Position numbers and translations under genes: made by a program. A stretch of 64,000 nt of DNA from Microbulbifer donghaiensis (GTDB lineage Bacteria; Pseudomonadota; Gammaproteobacteria; Pseudomonadales; Cellvibrionaceae): positions 186,001 to 250,000 of the forward strand of contig NZ_FQVA01000002.1 in assembly GCF_900129095.1 (NCBI RefSeq), given 5' to 3'. The notes beneath the pieces are model-generated. The model was not told the DNA's origin. It was given only the letters and a program-made list of their open reading frames with translations, and did not search any database. The first letter of the stretch is position 1, and each line of letters opens with the position of its first letter. Shown in pieces: positions 1 through 8,654 of this stretch.

Positions 1-778
1 GGCCGACGATGCGGTAGGCTTCGACCGACTGCATCTGCAGCAGCTCGTCGATCGCGTCCGTCAGCTGGATCTCGCCGCCGGCGCCGGGCTGGGTTTGCTC
101 CAGCAGGGTCCAGATTTCTGCGGGCAGCACGTAACGGCCCACGACAGACATATTGGATGGCGCGTCATCGACGCTGGGCTTTTCCACCATGCTGTCGATC
201 TTGGCGGTGCCGCCGCTCTGCAGGTCTGCGCCGAGGCAGTCCACTACGCCGTATTTGTTCACGTCTTCCCAGGCAACCGGCTCGACCATGATCTGGCCAA
301 TTTGAGACTTCTCGAAGTTTTGCACCATGGATGCCAGGTTGGTCGAGCGCAGATCCGCGGCGTACTGGTCGATCAGGACATCGGGCAGCAGCACGGCGAA
401 GGGGTTGTCGCCCACGACCGGGCGGGCGCAGGCGATGGCGTGGCCGAGGCCCCTGGCTTCCGCCTGGCGCACGGAGATCACGGTGACGTCCTGTGGAACG
501 ATGGAGCGGACCTCATCCAGCAGCTGGCGCTTGAGGCGCTTTTCCAGTTGGGCCTCCAGCTCGAAGGAGGTATCGAAGTGGTTTTCGATAGCGTTTTTAC
601 TGGCATGGGTGACCAGCACGATTTCCTTGATACCGGCGGCAACCGCCTCGTTAACGACATACTGGATAAGCGGCTTATCCACAATCGGCAGCATTTCCTT
701 GGGGATGGCCTTGGTGGCTGGCAGCATACGGGTGCCGAGGCCGGCAACCGGAATTACGGCTTTTTTAACAGCGCTCAT
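1..778 (-). CDS. galU: UTP-glucose-1-phosphate uridylyltransferase (3' part missing)
   Basis: Makes UDP-glucose from UTP and glucose-1-phosphate in the cytoplasm, feeding polysaccharide and LPS synthesis. The minus-strand translation begins [20 protein letters not shown], the GalU nucleotide-binding signature (G-x-G-T-R-M-L-P), followed by a [10 protein letters not shown] substrate loop near residues 25-35 and later VEKP and VGRYVLP motifs typical of bacterial GalU. The gene runs off the left edge of the window, so about 259 residues are present and the C-terminus is not visible. The ATG at 778 has an AGGAACAGAAG-type ribosome site just upstream. A CRP/Vfr-like palindrome lies about 300 bases upstream. 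The plus-strand open frames over this region are antisense shadows. Confidence 0.95.
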   Translation of the reverse strand, partial: MSAVKKAVIPVAGLGTRMLPATKAIPKEMLPIVDKPLIQYVVNEAVAAGIKEIVLVTHASKNAIENHFDTSFELEAQLEKRLKRQLLDEVRSIVPQDVTVISVRQAEARGLGHAIACARPVVGDNPFAVLLPDVLIDQYAADLRSTNLASMVQNFEKSQIGQIMVEPVAWEDVNKYGVVDCLGADLQSGGTAKIDSMVEKPSVDDAPSNMSVVGRYVLPAEIWTLLEQTQPGAGGEIQLTDAIDELLQMQSVEAYRIVG

Positions 779-1074
779 TCTTCTGTTCCTATTAATACAG
801 ATTATTTTTTGAGCGACGCGCTGGGTTCAGCTGCGTGTCGCAACGATTTGTTAACAGCGAAAATAAAAAGGAGAGAAAAGGAGGCTAACGAGCGCGCGTC
901 AGAGCGCAGCAATTCCTGCCGATAAACCGTCGGGCGCAGTGGCTTTACCCCCTGGCCACTTACGCCTTTCGCATGTGGGCAACCCCAACCTGGCAATCCG
1001 TGCCTACAACTTTTCCTAAACCATTTATCTCTGCTGCTCCGGTCGACCGGCTATTGCTCTGGCCGAAACTGCTT

Positions 1075-1090
1075 TGTGACTTGCATCACA
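1075..1090. promoter_or_regulatory. CRP/Vfr-like binding site
   Basis: The sequence is TGTGA-N6-TCACA, a perfect inverted repeat matching the classical CRP consensus half-sites (Vfr in pseudomonads recognises the same core). It lies 297 bases upstream of the galU start, between gltX and galU. The site is seen directly. Control of galU is inferred, and the distance is long for a class I or II activator site. Confidence 0.6.
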
Positions 1091-1294
1091 CTTTAGCAGA
1101 GCACCCATTCCGTGGAAAATTTCACGCGACGTAATTCCCACGAGCAGAATCCATTTATTGCTTGTCGGTAGTAATACTAGCCTCGAGTGAATGGACGGAA
1201 TGGGACGCTGGAACACGATCTGAATAACTTCCGCAACACCGGGCACCTGATCGGCTCCTCCAGTGAAACATAAATCCACTGACCCAAAATGCAA

Positions 1295-1318
1295 TCGGGC
1301 GACCTGTTGGCCGCCCGA
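1295..1318 (-). terminator. Stem-loop downstream of gltX
   Basis: TCGGGCG at 1295-1301 pairs with CGCCCGA at 1312-1318 around a 10-base loop, about 27 bases past the gltX stop codon. On the minus strand it is followed by a short T-containing run (TTGCATTTT) rather than a clean U tract, so termination is plausible but not certain. Confidence 0.5.
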
Positions 1319-1344
1319 ATTCGATGGAGTATTAGCGAAGCCGA

Positions 1345-2823
1345 TTATGCCAGCGACGCGTACTCCTTCTCCCAGCGCTTCAGCACCTTCTTGCCGGCGC
1401 CGCCGAGCACCTCGACGGCCTGGCGCAGGCGCGCGCGGCTGAGATCGGGGCCCAGCAGGACCATGGCGTCCATCACGGAGAAGGAGGCCGTGGTGCCGCT
1501 GATTGCTACGAACAGCGGCGCGTTAAAGTCCTTCAGCTTGATATCCATTGCAGTGGCGAGGTCTTTGACCGTCGCGAAGATACTGTCGCGATCCCAGCTG
1601 CGCAGGGTTTCCAGGCGCCACAGGGCAAATTGCAGCAGCTTCTTCTGTTCTTCCAGTTCCAGCTTGTTGCCGCTGAAGCTCTCCTCGTTCAGGCCCAGCT
1701 TGTCGGCGGCGAGGAAGCTGACCAGCGGAGCGAAGTCGCCAAAGGTCTCCATACGCTCACGGGCGTGCGGCAGCACCTTCAACAGGTTGTCGCGGTTGAA
1801 CATCCACTCGGTCAGGCGGTCGGCCAGCTGCTCGTTTTCCAGCTCGCGGATCCACAGGCCATTCAGCCAGGACAGTTTCTCGACGTCGAACACCGGGCCG
1901 CCGAGGGATACGCGGTAGATGTCGAAATGCGCCAGCATCTCGTCCAGGGAGAACTTCTCGCTCTCATCCGGCATGGACCAGCCCATGCGGCCGAGATAGT
2001 TCAGCAGCGCCTCGGGCATAAAGCCGGCGCGCTGGTAATAGAGGATGGACGTGGGGTTCTTGCGCTTGGACAACTTGGTCTTGTCCGGATTGCGCAGCAG
2101 CGGCAGGTGGCACAGCACCGGCATTTCCCAGCCGAAGTACTCGTACAGCAGCTTGTGCTTGGGCGCGGAGTTGATCCACTCCTCGCCGCGCAGCACGTGG
2201 GTGATCTCCATCAGGTGATCGTCCACCACGTTGGCCAGGTGGTAGGTGGGCATGCCGTCTGACTTGAGCAGGATCTGCGCATCGACTTGGCCCCAGTCGA
2301 TCTCGATGGGGCCGCGCAGCAGGTCTTCCACCACACAGGTGCCGCTCTCGGGCACGTTCATGCGCACTACATAGGGCTCGCCGGCGGCGCGACGCTGCTC
2401 GAACTCTTCCTTCGACAGCGCCAGATCGCTCGGCTTCAGCGCGGTGCGGCCGGCCTCGCGCAGCTGTTCGCGCAGTTGCTCCAGCTCCTCGGCGGTGCGA
2501 TAGCAGTGGAACGCATGGCCCTTCTCGACCAGCTCTTCGCAGTACTTCTTATAGATGTCGCCGCGCTCGCTCTGGCGGTAGGGCCCGTGGGGGCCACCCA
2601 CATCCGGACCTTCCTGCCAGTCCAGCCCCAGCCAGCGCAGGCTGTCGAGGATGGCCTGTTCAGACTCGGGAGTGCTGCGCTGCTGATCGGTATCCTCGAT
2701 CCGCAGAACAAACTGGCCACCCTGGGCGCGGGCGAAGCACTGGTTGAACAGGGCGATATAGGCGGTGCCCACATGGGGGTCGCCGGTGGGGGAAGGTGCG
2801 ATTCGGGTTCTTACGGTGGTCAT
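1345..2823 (-). CDS. gltX: Glutamate--tRNA ligase
   Basis: Charges tRNA-Glu with glutamate using ATP in the cytoplasm. The 492-residue product has the usual length. The class I HIGH-type motif reads [11 protein letters not shown] at residues 10-20. The KMSKS-type motif reads KLSKRKNP near residue 250. The [12 protein letters not shown] segment near residues 35-46 is the glutamate-binding region. The C-terminal anticodon-binding domain is complete. The ATG at 2823 gives the standard N-terminus ([14 protein letters not shown]). Upstream are a TATAAT -10 box and a 14-bp palindrome in the leader. A stem-loop follows the stop. Confidence 0.97.
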   Translation of the reverse strand: MTTVRTRIAPSPTGDPHVGTAYIALFNQCFARAQGGQFVLRIEDTDQQRSTPESEQAILDSLRWLGLDWQEGPDVGGPHGPYRQSERGDIYKKYCEELVEKGHAFHCYRTAEELEQLREQLREAGRTALKPSDLALSKEEFEQRRAAGEPYVVRMNVPESGTCVVEDLLRGPIEIDWGQVDAQILLKSDGMPTYHLANVVDDHLMEITHVLRGEEWINSAPKHKLLYEYFGWEMPVLCHLPLLRNPDKTKLSKRKNPTSILYYQRAGFMPEALLNYLGRMGWSMPDESEKFSLDEMLAHFDIYRVSLGGPVFDVEKLSWLNGLWIRELENEQLADRLTEWMFNRDNLLKVLPHARERMETFGDFAPLVSFLAADKLGLNEESFSGNKLELEEQKKLLQFALWRLETLRSWDRDSIFATVKDLATAMDIKLKDFNAPLFVAISGTTASFSVMDAMVLLGPDLSRARLRQAVEVLGGAGKKVLKRWEKEYASLA

Positions 2824-2848
2824 ATCAAACCTGGTTGGGATTGAAGTG

Positions 2849-2862
2849 GATCAAATTTGATC
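2849..2862. promoter_or_regulatory. Palindrome in the gltX leader
   Basis: GATCAAATTTGATC is a perfect 14-bp palindrome between the predicted -10 box and the gltX start codon. It could be an operator just downstream of the transcription start or a chance AT-rich palindrome. No regulator is identifiable from the sequence. Confidence 0.35.
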
Positions 2863-2877
2863 GTTTTGAGGCGCGGG

Positions 2878-2883
2878 ATTATA
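2878..2883 (-). promoter_or_regulatory. Predicted gltX -10 box
   Basis: On the minus strand this reads TATAAT, followed by a GC-rich run (CCCGCGCC), a context typical of strong promoters for translation genes. It lies 55-60 bases upstream of the gltX ATG. No clear -35 hexamer was found at the ideal spacing, so this is a -10-only call. Confidence 0.45.
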
Positions 2884-2982
2884 GCGCCGGCGGGGCTCCG
2901 GGCACAGAGACAGCCACGAAGCTGACTTTCTGAACTAACTGGCACAAATTACTGCTATTAGACAAAAAACATACACAAAAAC

Positions 2983-2998
2983 CGTGACTTGTATCACG
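2983..2998. promoter_or_regulatory. CRP/Vfr-like site upstream of the pilus operon
   Basis: CGTGA-N6-TCACG is a perfect inverted repeat differing from the CRP core only at the outermost base of each half. It lies 132 bases upstream of the pilin ATG. The centre (CTTGTA) resembles that of the site at 1075 (CTTGCA). Control of pilus genes by a cAMP-receptor-type protein is inferred. Confidence 0.5.
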
Positions 2999-3129
2999 GA
3001 AAAAGTATCATTGGCGCCAAATGCATGGACTGCCTTGACCAAAACAATAACATTAGTCGCAGTAAGGTATTCGCCTGCTTAATCGTCTCATATCACCAAC
3101 ATGAATTTATGGTCCCAGGAAGATTTGCC

Positions 3130-3702
3130 ATGAATAAGAACTTTATTCGCACATTGGCCGCGACGGCGGCTTTTCTAGCCTCAGCCTCCACTTTGGCATT
3201 CAAAGATGGTACTGCCGGTTCGACTTCAGAAGGCGAGCTAAATATCAATTTGATCGTCGAAAAACAGATCTCTATCGCAGGTTTCGATAAGGATCTCACT
3301 CTCGATTCGGGTAACAGCTACACCGATTCAGAAAATGTTTGTGTTGGCCGGTTCGCTACTGACAGTTACTCGGTCAGTTTCTCTGGTGCAAATGCGAATG
3401 CAGGGGTTCAAGAGTTCCGCCTGTCCGATGGCGCAGCGACACCGACGTATGTTATCTACGAGGTTCGCTTCGATGACGATACAGATGCCGCAGATGTAAC
3501 TGCAGTAGACGCGACCACTGGTGTCTCAGCTGGTCCCTATATCACGACAAATAATCTGAACTGCACCGGCGCCGGCGGGGCTGGCGATACTGACAATGCT
3601 CAAATACAGGTCAGTGTGAGCGCAGCCGAAATAAACGCTGCCGGAAATAGCGGCGTAAGCAGTTTCTCCGACGTGCTGACCGTCACAGTAACCGCCCTGT
3701 AA
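3130..3702 (+). CDS. Major pilin-like fimbrial subunit
   Basis: Predicted secreted structural subunit of a chaperone-usher pilus. The ATG at 3130 is chosen because AGGAAG lies at the right distance and the product then starts with a clean signal peptide (MNKNFIRTLAATAAFLASAS). The longer open frame starts inside the upstream regulatory palindrome. The mature part (about 165 residues) is beta-rich, has a pair of cysteines (in ENVCVGRF and in NNLNCTGA), and ends in alternating hydrophobic residues (SDVLTVTVTAL) like pilin donor or acceptor strands. The layout is reminiscent of the CFA/I-CS1 (alpha) major pilins, but similarity is structural rather than obvious. First gene of the pilin-usher-tip operon. 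An intercistronic hairpin follows. Confidence 0.75.
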   Translation: MNKNFIRTLAATAAFLASASTLAFKDGTAGSTSEGELNINLIVEKQISIAGFDKDLTLDSGNSYTDSENVCVGRFATDSYSVSFSGANANAGVQEFRLSDGAATPTYVIYEVRFDDDTDAADVTAVDATTGVSAGPYITTNNLNCTGAGGAGDTDNAQIQVSVSAAEINAAGNSGVSSFSDVLTVTVTAL

Positions 3703-3719
3703 CTCGAAACTGTATCCAG

Positions 3720-3749
3720 ATGGCAACCTCTACGAACTTAGAGGTTGCC
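3720..3749 (+). promoter_or_regulatory. Intercistronic hairpin between pilin and usher
   Basis: GGCAACCTC (3722-3730) and GAGGTTGCC (3741-3749) form a perfect 9-bp stem with a 10-base loop, 18 bases after the pilin stop. In other pilus operons such hairpins keep pilin mRNA abundant relative to usher mRNA, which is the inferred role here. It also argues that the ATG at 3720 is not the usher start. Confidence 0.6.
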
Positions 3750-3758
3750 CATTGCCCT

Positions 3759-6269
3759 ATGAAACGCATCACATGGCACTTCGCCCTGTGCGGCGCTCTC
3801 CTTTCCAACAGCGCGCCTACCATAGCGGCCGCGGCTGCGGCGTTTATTATGGAGACTGCGCCGCCCGCGGGGTTCGAAGAACTCACCGAACCCACCCCGT
3901 TGGTCGTGGATGTCTATTATGGCGGACGCCTGATCGACCGTAATCAGCGCGCCCTTGTCAGCCCCACTACCCTGAAATTCGAGCAGCCGACGGCACTGCT
4001 CGACAAACTGCCCAAAACTATTGCCAGGGAAAAACTGCTCGGTCGCCTTAGCCAAACACTCCCCACTAACAGTCACCTAGTTTGCAGGAGTAATCAACGC
4101 GTTCGCTGTGGTGTCGTGGAAGCCGCTGTGCTTGACGTTATCTACGATGCGGATCGCTTCCGCGTGGATATCTTCATCGGCGCCGACTATCTGCCAACGC
4201 GACAGGTTTTGGACGACCCCTATCTGCCACCGGCCAGTAACCAGTTTGCCCTGAGTCAACGCCTGTCTGGCAGCTGGTCCGGCTCCCGTTCCGAGCCGGA
4301 GAGCGATAGCCGGGACAGCCAGAGCGCCAGCTTGTTCGGGGAGTCGATCCTGAGCTTCGGTGAAAGCTCGTTGCAGGGGCGCTGGTCGGTCAGTGATACC
4401 TCCGAACCCGCAACCCAGATCACCGACCTGTATTGGACGAGGGACTACCGCGGCAAGGCCTTTTCGGTCGGGTTACTGCAACCTCGAGGCAGTAACAGTC
4501 GATTTATCAATAGCGGGCCCTTATACGGTGTCGAGTACTACCAGTCCAACAACACCCGCGTGGACGGTGATCTGCGTACAGGGACGCCTCTGGAGGTGTA
4601 TCTGCCTGTGCGTGGGCGGGTGGAAGTCTACCGGGACGACCGTCTGATCCACAGCCAATTGATTGAGGCGGGCAACCAGCTGGTGAGCACTCGCAGTTTC
4701 CCCCAAGGAGCTTATCAGGTGAAGGTAAAGGCCTTCGCAGAGGACGGCCGCCCGCTGGAAGAATTCGAGCAGTTCTTCGCCAAGGATTCACTATTGCCCG
4801 CACCCGGAGAGTGGCAATGGAACCTCATGCTGGGCACACCGGCCGAGCGTGTCGACAACAGCTCCTCGATTCCCGACGCGCAAAGCAACTACTTGTTGCA
4901 AGCCGGCCTCGGGCGCCGGCTACTCGACAACCTGGGACTATTCGCCAGCACAACCCTGGGCGAAGGATCCCAGGCGCTGGAATTGGGGGGGCGCTGGATC
5001 ACCCCCAATATCGATATTTCTCCGAGTCTTATAGGTACTTCAGACGGGCGCAGCGGTCGACGGCTGACCGTATCTCTGAAGAGTTCCTGGGCAACGCTAC
5101 TGTTGCAGGAGAGCTATCTGGATTCCGTAGACGAAGCTTCCGTAGAGGACGCCCTACTCGAGCGCGGCTATCACAACCGCAGTGCCGCACTGAATGTACC
5201 GCTCGGCAAAGGACGCTTGAGTGCGCGTTACTCAATGAGAGACGCGGGCCAGGAAATAAATAACAGCCAGCTGCAACTGGCTGACATCGCAGTAGGAAAC
5301 GATCCTCTGCGCACTATCGAATACCAGTACCCATTTGCACGCGCAAAGTCCTGGAATGGCGACCTACGGCTCAGTTACAACGATAGCGGTGACGAGCAAC
5401 TGTTCAGCCTTAATGTACAGTTTCGCTACAACGACGGACCCTGGAACCACGGGGCCAGCTTGCGCACCGACAGCGGAGTGGACGAAGAGCGCCGTGAATT
5501 TGCTGGCTTCAGCAGCAGCTGGACCGATGGCGACTTGTGGGCCAGCGATGTACAGCAGCAAGTTTATGGCGAGACTGACGGCGATGCACTGTCACTGCGC
5601 AGCAACACACGGGTGGCCGGCCGTCGCGGTTATTTTGCATCCGCCCTGAATTACCTCGACAGAAACAACAAGACTCTGAGCTATGTAGGCAGCTTCAGCA
5701 CGACGCTGGCGACAGACGGCGATCACTTTACCTGGGGCGGCGAGCAATCTTACGGCAGTGGAGTACTGGTAGGCATCAACGGCGCCGACGAAGACCAGTT
5801 CGAAATCCTCATCAACGGCCAGCGCCGAGGTTATGCAACTGGCGGTGAACAAACACTCATTAGCGTGCCAGCTTTTGACACCTATGAAATAGCTGTCAGG
5901 CCCCTCGGACAGGGATTCTACGACTTCCAGGACAACAGCGAGACCGTCACCCTTTATCCGGGCAATATCGCCAGCACCAGCTATGACGTAAAATCGCTGG
6001 TACTGGTAGTCGGCCGTATCACTGAAAATGGCAAGCCGGTGACAGGAGCGAGATTCAAGCTGGCGGGGCAGGAAACCGTAACCGATCAATTCGGGCTGTT
6101 CCAACTGGAGTATTACACTGCGCCACAACGACTCAATTTTTCCTATATCAACTGGAACCACTGCCAGGTGCCGGTTGTTGAGCAGAGTTCAGATAGAGAC
6201 TGGCTGAATCTGGGCACCATAGAACTCAGCCAAGCGAAGTGTGATCGCGATGAAATTGCCCGCAATTAA
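3759..6269 (+). CDS. Fimbrial outer-membrane usher, TcfC/CS1 (alpha)-like
   Basis: Outer-membrane pore that assembles pilus subunits delivered by the periplasmic chaperone. From the ATG at 3759 the product is 836 residues and starts with a signal peptide (MKRITWHFALCGALL, ending near IAAAAA). The upstream ATG at 3720 sits in a hairpin. Visible parts: a short N-terminal region with two cysteines; a long beta-barrel; a plug-like segment near residues 280-340 (PLEVYLPVRGRVEVYRDDRL, then SFPQGAYQVKVKAF) resembling the E-set domain of TcfC/CooC ushers; and a C-terminal domain (LVVGRITENGKPVTGARFKL). It lacks the classic FimD/PapC N-terminal signature, favouring the alpha family. It overlaps the tip gene by 20 bases. 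Confidence 0.8.
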   Translation: MKRITWHFALCGALLSNSAPTIAAAAAAFIMETAPPAGFEELTEPTPLVVDVYYGGRLIDRNQRALVSPTTLKFEQPTALLDKLPKTIAREKLLGRLSQTLPTNSHLVCRSNQRVRCGVVEAAVLDVIYDADRFRVDIFIGADYLPTRQVLDDPYLPPASNQFALSQRLSGSWSGSRSEPESDSRDSQSASLFGESILSFGESSLQGRWSVSDTSEPATQITDLYWTRDYRGKAFSVGLLQPRGSNSRFINSGPLYGVEYYQSNNTRVDGDLRTGTPLEVYLPVRGRVEVYRDDRLIHSQLIEAGNQLVSTRSFPQGAYQVKVKAFAEDGRPLEEFEQFFAKDSLLPAPGEWQWNLMLGTPAERVDNSSSIPDAQSNYLLQAGLGRRLLDNLGLFASTTLGEGSQALELGGRWITPNIDISPSLIGTSDGRSGRRLTVSLKSSWATLLLQESYLDSVDEASVEDALLERGYHNRSAALNVPLGKGRLSARYSMRDAGQEINNSQLQLADIAVGNDPLRTIEYQYPFARAKSWNGDLRLSYNDSGDEQLFSLNVQFRYNDGPWNHGASLRTDSGVDEERREFAGFSSSWTDGDLWASDVQQQVYGETDGDALSLRSNTRVAGRRGYFASALNYLDRNNKTLSYVGSFSTTLATDGDHFTWGGEQSYGSGVLVGINGADEDQFEILINGQRRGYATGGEQTLISVPAFDTYEIAVRPLGQGFYDFQDNSETVTLYPGNIASTSYDVKSLVLVVGRITENGKPVTGARFKLAGQETVTDQFGLFQLEYYTAPQRLNFSYINWNHCQVPVVEQSSDRDWLNLGTIELSQAKCDRDEIARN

Positions 6270-7308
6270 TCACTTTTTCCTGACGGCCGCAGTCTTCGTG
6301 TTAATAACCACAGGCGGAAGAGACGCGGTGGCAGCTTCGACGAATCAGGATCCCTGTGGTGACGGCAGTACCTCCAGCGGCGATGATATGTACATCGGTA
6401 TCTGCGGCCTCGAAAACCAAACTTTCAATTTCACCTACGACAACACGATCGCATCACAGGGCGACATTGGTTTTCAGATCCGTAGCTGTGGACCAAAGAA
6501 TCAAAATCACGTTGGCTGCGAGTTTGCCGCCAATTTTGAAGTAACTATTGATGACGATTTCAGCTCCGGCAATAGCTATTTACTTCACAACGCCTATGGC
6601 CAGACGTTGCCGGTCCACCTGTTCTTCGGAGAGACGGCGGCCAATACAAACAAGCTTGTACCCAACCAGCGTTTTACGGGTAACAACTCGCCCTTCCCCG
6701 GAGCCAGCAGAGGTGCACTGACGGATTACTTTCTCCGCGTGGAGCTTGAGTCTTTAATCCTGACCGGTTATTCCGGGAACTACAGCGGAACGTTCTATCT
6801 TTCCATCGACCAGCAGGACTTCTGCGAAACTGGTAAAGACGGCATCACCTACTGCACCACAGAGCTGATAAGGCTGCCATTCACCATTTCCATAACGGTG
6901 CCCCCCGTCATCCGTATCGCCGGCCTCACAGATTTGACCAGCACGCTGAACACCGGCGGCGATACCGTGATGCAGGACGATTTCTGTGTGTACAATCTCG
7001 GCGGCGGCTATTTCAAAGTGCTCGGACTGAGCAATACGAGCGGCGGCAGCGGCACTTTTTTGCTGCAGGGCCCCGTCACGCAAATACCCTACAGCGTGAA
7101 GATAGAGGATACCGGGGGCAGTTTGCCGGAATATTTGACGGAGGGAACCGAGAGCATCAACAATTGGTTGGGCTCAGGCACCAACGTCAACTGCAATGCG
7201 GGCGAGGAGAATATGCGCCTGACTATCCTGGTCAAATTTGCCGATGCCCAAGGGGCCGAAAGCGGCACCTATCAAGACACTCTGACTTTGACGGTCACTC
7301 CCCAGTAG
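6250..7308 (+). CDS. Putative pilus tip adhesin / minor subunit
   Basis: 352-residue secreted protein, translationally coupled to the usher. The ATG at 6250 is preferred to the GTG at 6241 because it starts a simple signal peptide (MKLPAINHFFLTAAVFVLI). The mature part seems to have two domains. The N-terminal ~200 residues hold a cysteine-rich start (DPCGD, IGICG, RSCGP, VGCEF) and are likely the binding domain. A C-terminal beta domain from about residue 215 (VPPVIRIAGLTDL) ends in a typical pilin strand (TYQDTLTLTVTP). Size and two-domain plan fit CfaE/CooD-type tip proteins of alpha pili; this is inferred from position and architecture, not clear homology. A stem-loop follows directly. 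Confidence 0.65.
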   Translation: MKLPAINHFFLTAAVFVLITTGGRDAVAASTNQDPCGDGSTSSGDDMYIGICGLENQTFNFTYDNTIASQGDIGFQIRSCGPKNQNHVGCEFAANFEVTIDDDFSSGNSYLLHNAYGQTLPVHLFFGETAANTNKLVPNQRFTGNNSPFPGASRGALTDYFLRVELESLILTGYSGNYSGTFYLSIDQQDFCETGKDGITYCTTELIRLPFTISITVPPVIRIAGLTDLTSTLNTGGDTVMQDDFCVYNLGGGYFKVLGLSNTSGGSGTFLLQGPVTQIPYSVKIEDTGGSLPEYLTEGTESINNWLGSGTNVNCNAGEENMRLTILVKFADAQGAESGTYQDTLTLTVTPQ

Positions 7309-7326
7309 GCCGGTGACTACACCGGC
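7309..7326. terminator. Shared stem-loop between convergent pilus operons
   Basis: GCCGGTG (7309-7315) and CACCGGC (7320-7326) pair around a 4-base loop. The loop contains the chaperone stop codon and the stem begins right after the tip-protein stop. Being symmetric it could act for transcripts from both sides. There is no U tract. Confidence 0.5.
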
Positions 7327-7997
7327 AGCCTCTCTTCACTGCTTTCTTTACCGTCATAAGCGTTTAGTTTCAGATAGCCCTTTCCCTGAGGCAATTTCAG
7401 GGTTTTGTAGGCGCCTGGATAAATGCGCCCGGAAAGCGGAATGGACTCACAGCGAGTTTCAGCGCGGCAAAACTCCAGTTTCCTGATTTCCACATTGATG
7501 TTGCCGCTATTGCGGAGCTTCCACTCCTCTCCCTCTTTTGCCAACTCCAGTTGGTAAGCACCGTCGCGCGGCTGAACAAAAATCAGAGCCTGATAGGCAA
7601 CAAGAATTTTTACTCCAGTTGCCTTGGTTGTGATATCACCTACAACGGGCTTGAAGGTCACCCTATACACTGCTTCTTGTGCCAGATCTCTCTCCACCGA
7701 CATAAGACGAAAACGCTTCTGCGACCCAGGAGGAATTATGGCTCGAGTTGGACTCACCAACAGCTTGTAGTCCTTAGGATCGGTAATGGGGACGACCCTT
7801 TCGTTCTCCTGGCCAGGGTTATCCACACGAAAAATTTCCGTCTGTAAATAGAGGGGCTCTCTGTCCGGATTTGAAACCACCACGTCATCGCGGGCATTGG
7901 GAACGTCATCCAGATACAGGATCATCTTGTCGAGGGACATCCCGGCCAGAGCAGACTGGGCCAGCAACATCAGACAAGCGGCAATTAATCTTTGCAT
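7317..7997 (-). CDS. Periplasmic pilus chaperone
   Basis: 226-residue periplasmic chaperone that would donate a strand to pilin subunits. The ATG at 7997 is chosen because it starts a signal peptide (MQRLIAACLMLLAQSALAG); the upstream part of the open frame looks unlike a signal. Immunoglobulin-like chaperone features are visible: a strand motif VVVSNPDREPLYLQTEIFRV, the characteristic basic/proline region LVSPTRAIIPPGSQKRFRLM with R and K for anchoring the subunit C-terminus, and VYRVTFKPV of the G1 region. It stands on the opposite strand to the usher and tip genes, ending only 8 bases from the tip gene, and follows the small secreted gene in one unit. Confidence 0.85.
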   Translation of the reverse strand: MQRLIAACLMLLAQSALAGMSLDKMILYLDDVPNARDDVVVSNPDREPLYLQTEIFRVDNPGQENERVVPITDPKDYKLLVSPTRAIIPPGSQKRFRLMSVERDLAQEAVYRVTFKPVVGDITTKATGVKILVAYQALIFVQPRDGAYQLELAKEGEEWKLRNSGNINVEIRKLEFCRAETRCESIPLSGRIYPGAYKTLKLPQGKGYLKLNAYDGKESSEERLPV

Positions 7998-8061
7998 TTT
8001 GCTCGAAATAGAACGACTGACTAAGAGGAAGTCTATTCTAGCGCCTACCGGCCCGAAACAA

Positions 8062-8385
8062 CTACTGCGCCGCGATAATGATCGACTCGACACTTCGAGT
8101 GGCATCAACAGTTAAGCAGGTGCTGCCACTTTGTCCTGGAAGCAGCCTACTAGTGCCTCTATCACTGGTAAGTTCGACTGAGAACTGCCGAACAGGGATA
8201 TTACTGAGACACAGTTGTTCAAGATCCCCGCCATCAATCTGGTGAAACTCCACTCTTGAGGGGATTTGTAGGGTGATACGGACGGAGGCCGATGCACTTA
8301 CGCTGTCTGCAGCCGCAAAGGCCGGCAGTAGGCTGGCGCTCAAAACAAGAGCGGCCGCGGTCCTTCCCTGCCCCATTGCTGTCAT
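8062..8385 (-). CDS. Small secreted protein, putative minor pilus subunit
   Basis: 107-residue product with a signal peptide (MGQGRTAAALVLSASLLPAF, cleavage near AFAAADS). The mature part is short (about 80 residues) and beta-rich (SASVRITLQIPSRVEF), with two cysteines (EQLCLSN and GSTCLTV) that could form a disulfide. First gene of the minus-strand unit; the chaperone starts 64 bases later. Position and composition suggest a minor or initiator subunit of this pilus, but it is too short for a complete pilin domain and no family is recognised. The ATG at 8376 may be the true start (one MTA codon triplet shorter). Confidence 0.55.
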   Translation of the reverse strand: MTAMGQGRTAAALVLSASLLPAFAAADSVSASASVRITLQIPSRVEFHQIDGGDLEQLCLSNIPVRQFSVELTSDRGTSRLLPGQSGSTCLTVDATRSVESIIIAAQ

Positions 8386-8654
8386 TGCTGATCCCTGACG
8401 CTGGATACACGAAGCGCCCGAACCGATCGGCCGGGCGACCAGCCTTCAGTCTAGTCGGCCTTGTCCGGGGCTCCCGCTGGAATTCCTTTCCGCGCCAGAT
8501 TTTCCGCTGTCACCGGCTTGCAACCACCGCCTCACCGTCTATTTTTTCCTGTAGGGCCGGTGGCGATCGCCGGTCCGTTGTACCAGTGGATCTGCGAGTG
8601 AGCGACCGCTCGCGTCATGATGACAATAATTCCCACTATCCGGACCTGACTCTC

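Larger units (their letters stand above)
779..1344. other. Intergenic region between gltX and galU
   Basis: About 566 bases with no convincing gene. An 89-codon minus-strand frame (1025-1294) has no recognisable domain and no good ribosome site, so it is not called. The region holds a perfect CRP/Vfr-type palindrome at 1075-1090 and a stem-loop just after the gltX stop. galU therefore probably has its own promoter here. Confidence 0.7.

Noticed and set aside
1025-1294. 89-codon minus-strand frame upstream of galU
   Set aside because: No ribosome site, domain or signal; it overlaps the CRP-like site.
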